This document shows positions 31,119-39,559 of a DNA stretch of 48,334 bases, in pieces (position 1 is the first letter of the stretch; every line of letters begins with the position of its first letter). A model generated the notes under the pieces. It saw only the letters and a list, made by a program, of their open reading frames with translations, was not told where the DNA came from and ran no database searches. The translations under genes and the position numbers were made by a program. The stretch lies in assembly GCA_002476625.1 (NCBI GenBank), contig DLLC01000062.1, positions 20,675 to 69,008 of the forward strand. The letters run 5' to 3'. This stretch comes from Porphyromonadaceae bacterium UBA7572 (GTDB taxonomy: Bacteria > Bacteroidota > Bacteroidia > Bacteroidales > Muribaculaceae).

Positions 31119-33971
31119 TTATTTCACGAATTTAACACGACTCACATTGCCGTCGGCAGTAACCACTGTGGCCACATACATGCCTGGTGCAAGATCCGAC
31201 AGATTGAGCTGCGCCTCCACTTCGGCCTGCGCCACCACTGTGCCATTCACACCGTACACGGTCACACGGCCTGGCTGAGCAAGAATCAGGCTTTGAGCCT
31301 TTTGGCTGTAGATGTTAGCACCCAAGCTGACGGCCTCGGTGATACCCGTAGGCACCACGCGCTCAATTTTCACATTCTTCACGTAGATACCCCATGGATC
31401 GGTGGCCTTTTGCTGGAAGCCAATGTGGTAAATACCCTCTGCCTCCACGGTGAAATTAACAATGCGGGTCTCAAACATAGAGAAGGCGATGTCCTTGTCG
31501 GGGTACTGTGCCACCACGGCTGCGTCGGCATAGTTGTCGCCATTGGCAAGCACCACATTGTAGGCGTCGCCGTATCGGCCACTGTAGCCATGCACGCTGT
31601 AAGTGAGCGTGTGGTTGCCTTTCACGGTGTGGAAAGGTGGAGTGAACGCGGCATCGCCGTCCTTAGCATTGAATCCAGTGGCCACAGCAGCGTTCTTGGC
31701 GTTGTAGCTCCAAGTCTTGCCGTCGGCGTTGGCATCGTAGAATTCCCAGATGGCGGCATCGTCCTCGCTGTCGAGCGATGTCTCGTAAGGCAGCTCAAGT
31801 GCCTCACCGAGCACGATGGCATTGGTCTGCGCCTCGGCACTCACATCGTCGCCCACTTTAGCCACAATGGTGTAGCTATACTTGGCAAGGGGCAGCACGG
31901 AGTTGTCGGTATAGGTGGTGGCTTTTGTCCCCTCAGCCACCACAGCGTCGTCGGGCTGGCGAGTGATGGTATAGGTCAGCGCATCGGTGTCGATATAACC
32001 GCCATTCACGCCGGCAGTGACAGTGTCGAAAGTGACCACTGGGTGGCCGTCAGTGAGCGCGAGTGTGGCGTTTGCCGGGGCCATAGGCAAGTCTTTGCCC
32101 ACCCAGCCAGTAGTGGCTGAAGCTACAGCGCTACGGTTCTTTCCCACGAAAGCATACGCCTTGTAGGTGTATTTTCCTGCCACCTCAAGCGAGTCGGTGT
32201 AAGTGACAGCTGCGCCCACCTGTGGAGCATCGAAAGTGTGTATCAAGTCATTCCCACGATAGAGTTCCACCTTATCGAGTGCCTCAAGAGCGAGATTGCT
32301 CTCAGTCTTAGTCGGGTTCACCCAGCTAACGTTGGCTGCCATAGCGCCCTTATCGGCTGCCACAGCCTTAAATTCGTTCACAGCAGCAGGTATTACCTCC
32401 GCCTCCTTCACGCTGATATTGTCGAGATAGATAGAGTAGTTGTTGCTCTCGCCCGTCACGTTGAAGCCAAAGTTGAAGCCACCGTTAGATGGTGCGGTGA
32501 AGTAGGCGGTCTTGTTTTCCATAATGGCGGTTTGAACGAGTTCACTGAAAAGCTGGGTGGTCTGTGCCGCCACGCTGTCGCCCTTGCCTACATACACCGT
32601 GAGCTGCTTGTAGCTCGACGAGCTCACGGCATTCTCCAGGCCAGCGCTGAATTTCAGCTCATAGGTCTTGCCAGCCTCCAGAGTGACGGGAGGAGTGATG
32701 AGCCACTGGTTGGTGTTGGAGGATGAGCCCCAGTATTCAACGCACTTTTTAGAAGAATTGTATTTCCAGGTGCGAATGCCGCCGGAAAGGTTCAGAATAG
32801 TGAACATATCGAGCGACGACGCGTCGTCGAACGTTTCGCTGTAAGGCACCGACAGGCCCTCGCCTGCGCGTACGGTCACGCTCTCTGCGGCAGCGCGATG
32901 GCCGTCGGCCTGCGCCTGCACACTGTATCTATAATTGCCTAATGAGGTCACGTTGTCTTCAAAGGTGGTACCGGCAAAGGCTTCGCTGAGCACCTCCGAA
33001 TCGCGTGTTATGCGGTAAGAGAGCGCGTCCCAGTCCACATAGCCGCCATTTGCGCTCTCGGTAGGGGCCGTGTAGGTGAGCGTCACTTTGTTACCCTCCA
33101 CATTGGCGGAGAGGGCGGTCACGGGCTTAGGCGTGTCGTTGCCAATCCAGCCACTGGTGGCTGTTGGTGCAGATCCCAACGCTTCGCCATCTTCATTATA
33201 GGCCACCACTGAATAGGTGTAGCGGCCAGGCAGGGTGATATCGTTGACCACATAGGACATGGCCTCCCCTTTGGCGCCGGAGAGGGTGGCAAGCACATCG
33301 GTGCCATGCTTCACCTTCACCCCGCTAAATTTGGCAAGTTCATTGCCATCGCTGTCCTTGGTGGGGTTAGTCCATGTGAGCGTGGCGGTCATGGCACCAT
33401 TTGCGCCAGCCGTTACGGTGAGGTCGGAAACCTGTGCCGGCACAGGAGCCACCTTCTTCACCACAAACTTCTGGAAACCGCAGTCGCCCATATAGCTTGA
33501 GGAAGTCAAGTGAATGGCAAAGTGGTAGTTGCCTGCATCGGTCACTAAAACCGTGCCAGTGGTGGCGGTATAAAGCTTACTCTTGTAGGCATTGTTGGAG
33601 GCAAACACTGTGGTTTGCGCCTCAACGGTGGGTGCATTGCCGAAAGTAAGTTCAAACGCCTGCTTGTCGGAACTGTAGGTTGAGCGTTGCACCACATATC
33701 CGCTCACCTCATATTTGCCAGGCTCGAGATACAATGACGGAGAAATCAGCCAGTCGTTGGCCGCATTCTTCTTGTCTTGAGGATAAAGCGCCTCGGAGTC
33801 CTTATAGCCCCAGGTGTTGGCACTCGTGGCCGAGTTGGCGTCGATCACCGTCCAGCTGGCGAAGCTCGCCTCGTCGGTGATTTCAAGCGTGACCGGAAAC
33901 GTGGTTTCGGCCAAGCCCGCTGTGGCTGTCAGAAGCACAGCCACCATACTAAAAAGTAAATGTTTCAGCAT
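31119..33971 (-). CDS. Large modular secreted protein: anchor-J-like and Fn3 modules, T9SS C-terminus
   Basis: This is a 950-residue exported protein; the signal peptide ends near TATAGLAE. Three related anchor-J-like modules are visible at about residues 25-170, 375-530 and 715-865 (WLISPSLYLEPGKYEVSGY, WLITPPVTLEAGKTYELKF and FTPPFHTVKGNHTLTYSVHG). Each of the first two is followed by a pair of Fn3-like domains with the repeated sentence AAVNEFKAVAADKGAMAANV / QVSDLTVTAGANGAMTATL. The last ~65 residues (SLILAQPGRVTVYGVNGTVVAQ to SRVKFVK) form a T9SS type A sorting domain. It is likely a surface binding protein. It is probably the first gene of a two-gene operon with the PKD protein. Confidence 0.83.
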   Translation of the reverse strand: MLKHLLFSMVAVLLTATAGLAETTFPVTLEITDEASFASWTVIDANSATSANTWGYKDSEALYPQDKKNAANDWLISPSLYLEPGKYEVSGYVVQRSTYSSDKQAFELTFGNAPTVEAQTTVFASNNAYKSKLYTATTGTVLVTDAGNYHFAIHLTSSSYMGDCGFQKFVVKKVAPVPAQVSDLTVTAGANGAMTATLTWTNPTKDSDGNELAKFSGVKVKHGTDVLATLSGAKGEAMSYVVNDITLPGRYTYSVVAYNEDGEALGSAPTATSGWIGNDTPKPVTALSANVEGNKVTLTYTAPTESANGGYVDWDALSYRITRDSEVLSEAFAGTTFEDNVTSLGNYRYSVQAQADGHRAAAESVTVRAGEGLSVPYSETFDDASSLDMFTILNLSGGIRTWKYNSSKKCVEYWGSSSNTNQWLITPPVTLEAGKTYELKFSAGLENAVSSSSYKQLTVYVGKGDSVAAQTTQLFSELVQTAIMENKTAYFTAPSNGGFNFGFNVTGESNNYSIYLDNISVKEAEVIPAAVNEFKAVAADKGAMAANVSWVNPTKTESNLALEALDKVELYRGNDLIHTFDAPQVGAAVTYTDSLEVAGKYTYKAYAFVGKNRSAVASATTGWVGKDLPMAPANATLALTDGHPVVTFDTVTAGVNGGYIDTDALTYTITRQPDDAVVAEGTKATTYTDNSVLPLAKYSYTIVAKVGDDVSAEAQTNAIVLGEALELPYETSLDSEDDAAIWEFYDANADGKTWSYNAKNAAVATGFNAKDGDAAFTPPFHTVKGNHTLTYSVHGYSGRYGDAYNVVLANGDNYADAAVVAQYPDKDIAFSMFETRIVNFTVEAEGIYHIGFQQKATDPWGIYVKNVKIERVVPTGITEAVSLGANIYSQKAQSLILAQPGRVTVYGVNGTVVAQAEVEAQLNLSDLAPGMYVATVVTADGNVSRVKFVK

Positions 33972-34037
33972 AAGTCCGTTTGTTTATGTTATATAATTGA
34001 TATGTTTGCTTTCAAAATGGCAATTCTATACAGAATA

Positions 34038-34045
34038 CAAAATTA
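34038..34045 (-). promoter_or_regulatory. -7 promoter element of the modular protein operon
   Basis: TAATTTTG on the minus strand matches TAnnTTTG, 66 bp before the ATG at 33971. A TTTG lies 16 bp further upstream, shorter than the usual spacing. Confidence 0.55.
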
Positions 34046-34214
34046 CGATATTTTTGCTTCACAAAAGAACAAAAGAGAGAAAAAACAGGACGAATTCCTT
34101 TTAAATGTCGTTTTTTAGGCAGAAAAACAACAACAAAGGAAGAAAAACAGGCGTTTTAGTGATAGATTCGCATTTTTTCACTCGCAATTTATTGCATTTA
34201 TCATGCCATTTTTC

Positions 34215-34222
34215 TAATTTTG
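34215..34222 (+). promoter_or_regulatory. -7 promoter element of the Cthe_2159-like gene
   Basis: TAATTTTG matches TAnnTTTG, 27 bp before the ATG at 34250. Together with the opposite promoter at 34038-34045 it accounts for the 278-bp divergent gap, which holds no ORF of interest. Confidence 0.6.
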
Positions 34223-34249
34223 CGCATCTAAAACAAAACTTAGACTGTT

Positions 34250-36994
34250 ATGAAACAAACATTTACGCTCTTATTCATGCTTCTGACAGGAATAGTGGTG
34301 AGCGCACAGAGCTTCCCATACCTGAGCATGAAAACCACCGACGGCAAGGAAACCACAATGAACGCCGACAACCTGAAAATCGTGTTCACCGACGGCAGTT
34401 TGATTGCCACCGATGCAAACGGGACGTCAAACTCTCTGGCCATGGGCAGTATGGCAAGTATGCAGTTCACCGACACCGCTGGCTCCGACACGCAGAAAGG
34501 CGACGTTAACCATGATGGTGCCATCGACGTGAGCGATGTAACCGCTATTATTTCAATGATTTTGGGCAACGTGACTGCCGACCTCGCTTCTGCCGACCTC
34601 GACAATAGCGGCACCATCGACGTGACTGACGTGACCACGCTCATCAACCTCATCCTCAACCAGAGCGTAAACGCAGAATCCACCGCACAGCAAACCCTGT
34701 GGGTGCACACCAGTGACCACACCCTGTGGGCGTTCACTTCTTCACAAACTGGAGTGATGACTTTCGAAAGCGGAACATCACTCACGGTGCAAGGCAAAAC
34801 TTTCACGGTGGACGACATCGACAGCATCACCGTGGAAGCCAACAAGGTGGACGACTACTCCGTGCTCGTGAGCTATGCCGGTGAAAGCGCCACAGCCACC
34901 GTGAGCGGCAACATCGCGGCACACATCACCACCAATGTGAGCGGTGCCCACGTGGCCGTGTCGCATGACGCCTCTGTGGACAAGGAATACACCTACATCC
35001 TGAGTGGCACAAGTGCCAACGGTTCGTTCACGCAAAACGGCAGCTACAAGTCCACCCTTGTGCTCAACGGAGTGACTCTCGCCAGCCAAAACGGTAGCGC
35101 TGTGGCCATCAACACAGGCAAACGGGTGGCTGTGGTGCTGGCCGACGGCACCACCAGCACGCTCTCCGATGCCACAGGAGGCAGCCAGAAAGCGGCGGTT
35201 TACTTTACAGGGCATCCCGAATTTGAGGGCGGAGGCACGCTGAACGTGACCGGCAACACCAAGCACGCCATCTCGGCAAAAGAATACCTTCAGCTGAAGA
35301 AGTCGGTTGGCGGCATCAATATTCTTGGGGCTGTGAGCGACGGCATACACTGCGGCAAAGGCAAAGCAGGAAGCTCCGACAACAATTACTTCCAGATGAA
35401 TGGCGGTAATGTGACCATCAGCGGCGTAAAAGGCGACTGCGTGGACGCTGACGACTACGGCAGCATCATCATTAAGGGCGGCAAGCTCAACATCACCGTG
35501 GACGCCGACGATGTGACCGGACTAAAAGCCGACTCCATCTTCACCATGAGTGGCGGCGAGGTGAATATGACGGTGGCTGGCAAACTGAGCCAAGGCATTC
35601 GCTCCGCGTGGACTGGCGATTTCAAAGGCGGCAGCATCACGGGCAGCGTGAGCGGGAATGGCTCGAAAGCCATCAGCGGCAAATGCTTTACCAGCACCGA
35701 CAAAACCACGCTCAATGGCGGATACCTCAACTTCAGCGGCACCAATGTCACCCTCAACATCAGCGGTGGCAACGTGGTGGAAGGCACCGACACCACCAAA
35801 TGTATGGGCATCAAGTGCGACAAGGATATGACACAGACCGCCGGCGACATCATTATCACCCTTTCCGGCGACGAGGCCAAGGGCGTGGACGTGGAAGGTA
35901 ACTTCTCTCGCACCGGCGGTAACCTGGAAATCACTTCGCCCACCAAAACGCCTGCCGTGAAAACCAACGGCAACTTTGAGATGACCGACGGCACGCTCAC
36001 CCTTATCTGCACTGGCGAGGAAGCCAACGCCCTCAGCAGCGACGGCGACATCAGCATACTCGGCGGCTCGGTGGAAATCCGGTGCAGCGGAGCTGGCTCA
36101 AAGGGAATCAAGGCTGATGGAGCCATGACTATCGGCGCAAAGGATACTGGTGGCCCCGTGATGCTCGTGCACACCACTGGCGACAAGAAAACCGGCACTT
36201 CGGGCGGCAACTGGGGTGGTGGATGGCGGCCCCCGTTCGGTGGTGGCGGTGGACATGGCGGTGGCCCCGGCGGCAGCCAGACTTCAAGCGGTGGTTCACC
36301 TAAAGCCATCAAGGTGATGGGCGTGTTCAAAATGCTCAGCGGTATGGTGGACGTGTCCACCTCAAGCGAGGGCGGCGAGGGCATCGAGAGTAAGAACACC
36401 ATGTATTTCGATGGTGGAAAAGTGGTTTCATACTGCTACGACGACTGCATCAACTGCTCTGGCAACATCTATGTGCGCGGCGCACAGCTGATGTGCTACT
36501 CCAACGGCAACGACGCCATCGACAGCAACGCCAATGCCGCCGGAGCATTCCAAATCAGTGATGGAATTGTGGTGGCGGTGACCAGCAAGGGTGGCGCAGA
36601 AATGGGCATCGACACCGACGGCAACAGCCACATCACCGTCACGGGCGGGTACCTGTTCACCGCTGGCGGTAACCAAGGCGGAGGCGGCTCAAGTTCATCG
36701 CTCGGCTCTGCCACCACGCAAGGCTACTACTGGATGACGGGCAAGAGCCTAAGCACATCAAACTACTACACCCTCGCCGACGCCTCAGGCACCAACATCT
36801 TCACCGTGAAGCTGCCATGCAGCGTAAGCGGCTCCTATTCCCTCATTTCCGCCCCACAGATGAAGAAAGGAAGCTCCTACACCCTAAAATCAAGCACCAC
36901 AGCCCCTACCGATGCCACAAGCGAATTTCAGGGTTTCTATCTCGGAAGCTCTGCCAAAGGCACCACCGGCGTGGCATCGTTCACCGCACAATAA
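34250..36994 (+). CDS. Secreted Cthe_2159-like carbohydrate-binding protein with internal dockerin-like module
   Basis: This is a 914-residue exported protein; residues 1-19 are the signal peptide. Residues 84-137 contain two dockerin-like calcium loops (GDVNHDGAIDVSDVTAIISM and ADLDNSGTIDVTDVTTLINL). From about 225 the sequence follows the Cthe_2159 (PF14262-type) parallel beta-helix: STLVLNGVTLASQNGSAVAI, VVLADGTTSTLSD, GTLNVTGNTKHAISAKEYL, AVSDGIHCGKG, VKGDCVDADDYGSIIIKGGKLNI and repeated GG-x-V/L-x-I rungs. A Gly/Pro-rich insert (about residues 640-680) interrupts the helix before a second set of rungs. Known relatives bind acidic or cellulosic polysaccharides. No T9SS tail was recognised. 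Confidence 0.84.
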   Translation: MKQTFTLLFMLLTGIVVSAQSFPYLSMKTTDGKETTMNADNLKIVFTDGSLIATDANGTSNSLAMGSMASMQFTDTAGSDTQKGDVNHDGAIDVSDVTAIISMILGNVTADLASADLDNSGTIDVTDVTTLINLILNQSVNAESTAQQTLWVHTSDHTLWAFTSSQTGVMTFESGTSLTVQGKTFTVDDIDSITVEANKVDDYSVLVSYAGESATATVSGNIAAHITTNVSGAHVAVSHDASVDKEYTYILSGTSANGSFTQNGSYKSTLVLNGVTLASQNGSAVAINTGKRVAVVLADGTTSTLSDATGGSQKAAVYFTGHPEFEGGGTLNVTGNTKHAISAKEYLQLKKSVGGINILGAVSDGIHCGKGKAGSSDNNYFQMNGGNVTISGVKGDCVDADDYGSIIIKGGKLNITVDADDVTGLKADSIFTMSGGEVNMTVAGKLSQGIRSAWTGDFKGGSITGSVSGNGSKAISGKCFTSTDKTTLNGGYLNFSGTNVTLNISGGNVVEGTDTTKCMGIKCDKDMTQTAGDIIITLSGDEAKGVDVEGNFSRTGGNLEITSPTKTPAVKTNGNFEMTDGTLTLICTGEEANALSSDGDISILGGSVEIRCSGAGSKGIKADGAMTIGAKDTGGPVMLVHTTGDKKTGTSGGNWGGGWRPPFGGGGGHGGGPGGSQTSSGGSPKAIKVMGVFKMLSGMVDVSTSSEGGEGIESKNTMYFDGGKVVSYCYDDCINCSGNIYVRGAQLMCYSNGNDAIDSNANAAGAFQISDGIVVAVTSKGGAEMGIDTDGNSHITVTGGYLFTAGGNQGGGGSSSSLGSATTQGYYWMTGKSLSTSNYYTLADASGTNIFTVKLPCSVSGSYSLISAPQMKKGSSYTLKSSTTAPTDATSEFQGFYLGSSAKGTTGVASFTAQ

Positions 36995-37032
36995 CTAGCA
37001 AAGACTCTATTTAAGGCTTGAGTATGCCCCCC

Positions 37033-37083
37033 AAAAAACGAGAGACTCATAATATGTGATGAAGTGAGTTTCTCGTTTTTTTT
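37033..37083 (+). terminator. Rho-independent terminator after the carbohydrate-binding protein gene
   Basis: AAAAAACGAGA-g-ACTCA (37033-37049) pairs with TGAGT-t-TCTCGTTTTTT (37065-37081), one G-T wobble, and ends in eight T (37076-37083). Confidence 0.85.
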
Positions 37084-37084
37084 G

Positions 37085-37092
37085 TACCTTTG
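37085..37092 (+). promoter_or_regulatory. -7 promoter element of the acyltransferase locus
   Basis: TACCTTTG matches TAnnTTTG and begins just two bases after the T run of the preceding terminator, about 82 bp before ATG 37174. Confidence 0.6.
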
Positions 37093-37173
37093 TCACTCTA
37101 TCGGCAAGCATTGTGTGCTACGAAAAATATGTAGTGCCAAGCTTTATGGCTTTTTGTTATCATCAATTTCAGA

Positions 37174-38158
37174 ATGATTATGGGATATATTGACAGTACA
37201 GTACAGTACAGCGTACGCACAAGAGCCGGCGCATTACGGAAATCGACGGCGTAAAAGGCATATTCATCCTACTGGTGGTGAGTTTCCACCTCGTGTATTT
37301 TGAGCAGTTGCACCCTTTTTGCAAACAGGTGGTGTACGCTTTCCACATGCCCGTGTTTCTGATACTTTCGGGCTATCTGATGAACATCGAAAAAGGCGCA
37401 AAGAAGTTTGCGCGCACCATCATGTACTACGCTCTACCCTACCTACTGATAGAGAGCGGCTACATAGTCATGGCATCTGCGCTGCCAATCCGTGAGCACA
37501 TCAGCGAGCTTACCCCGACAGTGTTTCTCAGCACGCTCCTCACTCGCCCCATTGGCCCTTACTGGTATCTGCACGCTATCATCGTGTTCGGAGTGGTGTA
37601 TTACAGCATATTCAAAATCAAAAGAGCCAACTTCGTGTCGCGCATCATTCTGTGCGGGATCATCGTAGTGGCACTGTCGGTGGCAATCAAATCGTTCACG
37701 CCCTACCATGCGGTGTTTTTCTTCGCAGGCGCCACGCTGCGCCACTGCAAAGCCAACTTTGTGAGCGCCTTCCGCCCTTCTATCCTTGCACCCGTGGCGC
37801 TTGTCTTGCTTGCCCTGTGCCCCCGAAACCTCGTTTACGGCGCCGTGGGGCAACTCTTCGTGGTGTATGCAAGCGTTTCTCCACGCTGCTGTTTTTAGCC
37901 GCCTGTGGGCGTAAAACGAGGCTCTGCGTGGATTTCTTGGGACACAACACGCTTTCCATCTTCCTCTTCTCGCCCATCTTCACCATCGTGTGCAAAAAGA
38001 TGGTGCCATGGCTTGAGTTCGATTCCACTGGACTGGTGTTTTTAGCGCTGTCGCTCATCATTTGCGTGGCTGGAAGCATCGGCATAGCATGGGCAGCAGA
38101 TGCCACACGCCTGCCGGCCACCCTGCTGGGCAAGCCTCTGTTCTGTCGTCATCTGTAA
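37174..38158 (+). pseudogene. Acyltransferase-3 family membrane protein, reading frame broken twice
   Basis: The coding content is an integral-membrane O-acyltransferase (acyltransferase 3 fold) of normal size, ~327 residues. It opens with RRITEIDGVKGIFILLVVSFHLV, shows AFHMPVFLILSGYLM and GPYWYLHAIIVFGVVYY, and ends with FLGHNTLSIFLFSPIF. It is split over frames. ATG 37174 reads MIMGYIDSTVQ and then hits TAA at 37252-37254, because a 5-bp repeat (37193-37211) puts it out of register with the domain; losing one unit would join them. A second break near 37865-37880 needs one extra base to join GQLFVVYA to KRFSTLLFLAACG. Two lesions favour a decayed gene or sequence errors over a purely phase-variable one. 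Confidence 0.75.
37193..37211 (+). repeat. Pentanucleotide (ACAGT) tandem repeat at the start of the acyltransferase
   Basis: ACAGT occurs 3.8 times in 19 bp, starting 19 bases after ATG 37174. The unit length is not a multiple of three, so each slip changes the reading frame. Confidence 0.9.
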
Positions 38159-38164
38159 AATAAG

Positions 38165-38206
38165 AAAATGCGAAGCCTGCTATGGATATACAAGGTTTCG
38201 CATTTT
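38165..38206. terminator. Bidirectional terminator between the acyltransferase and deoC
   Basis: AAAATGCGAA-g-CCT (38165-38178) pairs with AGG-t-TTCGCATTTT (38193-38206). It lies 7 bp after the acyltransferase stop and 27 bp after the deoC stop on the other strand, with A/T on both flanks. Confidence 0.82.
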
Positions 38207-38232
38207 GCTTTGTATGGAATTGTGTGGGTAAA

Positions 38233-39147
38233 TTAGAATGGCGACACTTCGCTGTCGGTGAACGATTGGAAGAGTGCGTTGGCCAAGCTGCTTGCCCCAA
38301 TGCGGAAGTATTGGTTGTTGAGCCACTTCTCTCCGAGCACCTCTTTCACCACGGTGTAGTATTTCACTGCGTCGGCAGTGGTGCGGATGCCACCGGCGGC
38401 CTTGAAGCCAATCATCACGCCATGCTTCTCATAATACTCCTTGATGCACTGGCACATCACGTAGGCGGCCTCGAGCGATGCGCCCGGATAGATTTTACCG
38501 GTAGAGGTCTTGATGAAGTCGGCACCGCTATACATGGCGAGAATCGACGCACGCTTAATGTTTTCGGCGGTTTTCAGGCATCCTGTCTCAAGAATCACCT
38601 TCAGGTGGCGGTCGCCCATCGTAGCCTTGATTTCTGCGATTTCATCGCACAATTCCTCATAAGCCTCATCGATGAAGTAACCCATATTTATCACAATGTC
38701 CACTTCGTCGGCGCCGTCTTGAATGGCGAGGGCGGTCTCTGCCACCTTCGTCTCGATGTGGGCTTGCGAGGAAGGGAAAGAGGCGCTGCACACGGCAATG
38801 TTTACGTCGCTCACCTCAAGGGCGCCACGCACCACCTCGGCAAAGTTGCTATACACGCAGATTGCGGCCACGTTCTTGTAGTCGGGATAATTGGTCCAGT
38901 AGTCGTTCACCTTCTTGGTGAAGGCGGCCACGCTGCGCTCGCTGTCGGTGGTGCTGAGCGTGGTGAGGTCCACACAGTTGAGCAAGAACTGATACACTTC
39001 CTTATTGTCGTTCTCTGCCATGTGCTCAGCCACTATTTTCTCTACCTGAGCGGCCACGGCGGCATCGTCGGTCTCCACCTTGCTCTCGGTGAAAGCCTGC
39101 ACATACTTGTTAGGGGCTTCCTGCGAATTCAATTTCAGATGTTCCAT
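38233..39147 (-). CDS. deoC: Deoxyribose-phosphate aldolase
   Basis: This class I aldolase cleaves 2-deoxyribose 5-phosphate to acetaldehyde and glyceraldehyde 3-phosphate in deoxynucleoside catabolism. The Schiff-base lysine lies in GADFIKTSTGKIYPGAS, and the second lysine of the proton relay is in GFKAAGGIRT. DEVDIVINMGYFIDEAYEELCDEI and LKVILETGCL are also conserved. At 304 residues it is longer than the ~220-260 of many DeoC proteins because of an N-terminal helical extension, as in Bacteroidota relatives. It is the last gene of the ybeY-deoC run, 20 bp after mazG. Confidence 0.95.
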   Translation of the reverse strand: MEHLKLNSQEAPNKYVQAFTESKVETDDAAVAAQVEKIVAEHMAENDNKEVYQFLLNCVDLTTLSTTDSERSVAAFTKKVNDYWTNYPDYKNVAAICVYSNFAEVVRGALEVSDVNIAVCSASFPSSQAHIETKVAETALAIQDGADEVDIVINMGYFIDEAYEELCDEIAEIKATMGDRHLKVILETGCLKTAENIKRASILAMYSGADFIKTSTGKIYPGASLEAAYVMCQCIKEYYEKHGVMIGFKAAGGIRTTADAVKYYTVVKEVLGEKWLNNQYFRIGASSLANALFQSFTDSEVSPF

Positions 39148-39167
39148 AAAAAATTTTTGATGTGTTG

Positions 39168-39497
39168 TTATTTTAATAGTTTATCGTTGTGAAGATGGCG
39201 CGTGGCGTCACGGTTGGTCTTTTTTGCGAAATTACGCTCCAAGGCGGCGGTCAAGTCCACTCCGGTCTGATTGGCGATGCACATCACCACCCAGAGCACA
39301 TCGGCAAGCTCATCGGCCAAGTCCACGCTCTTGTCGGAGGGCTTGAACGACTGGTCGCCATAGGTGCGGCTGATCACACGAGCCACCTCACCCACCTCCT
39401 CGGTGAGCTGCGCCATATTGGTGAGCGGGCTGAAATAGCGCACGCCGTAGGTGCGAATCCACTCATCCACTTTTTGTTGAGCCTCATGAATAGTCAT
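39168..39497 (-). CDS. MazG-type nucleotide pyrophosphohydrolase
   Basis: This is a 109-residue all-alpha NTP pyrophosphohydrolase. The magnesium-binding pattern is clear: LTEEVGEVARVISR (EExxE type) and DLADELADVLWVVMCIAN (ExxD). Single-domain members hydrolyse (d)NTPs to monophosphates and pyrophosphate, and are often treated as house-cleaning enzymes. It lies between dtd and deoC, in a neighbourhood of nucleotide-related genes. Which nucleotide it prefers cannot be told. Confidence 0.9.
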   Translation of the reverse strand: MTIHEAQQKVDEWIRTYGVRYFSPLTNMAQLTEEVGEVARVISRTYGDQSFKPSDKSVDLADELADVLWVVMCIANQTGVDLTAALERNFAKKTNRDATRHLHNDKLLK

Positions 39498-39534
39498 AGC
39501 GATGCAAACTTACAAAAAAAAAGTTGCTTTCACA

Positions 39535-39556
39535 ACCCACCCTCGCGGGGGTGGGT
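39535..39556 (-). terminator. Intercistronic hairpin between dtd and mazG
   Basis: ACCCACCC (39535-39542) pairs with GGGTGGGT (39549-39556). Read on the minus strand it follows the dtd stop by 3 bp, and a run of nine T occurs about 13 bases later (39514-39522). It could attenuate transcription of mazG-deoC or protect the upstream mRNA. Confidence 0.45.
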
Positions 39557-39559
39557 AGC

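Noticed and set aside
30942..32120. 392-codon plus-strand ORF over the modular surface proteins
   Set aside because: It crosses the gap between two real minus-strand genes and is made of the reverse complement of their codons; there is no signal peptide or domain.
23334..36994. SusCD-type polysaccharide utilisation locus
   Set aside because: There is no SusC/SusD pair, no glycoside hydrolase and no hybrid two-component sensor in the stretch; the surface proteins alone do not make a PUL.
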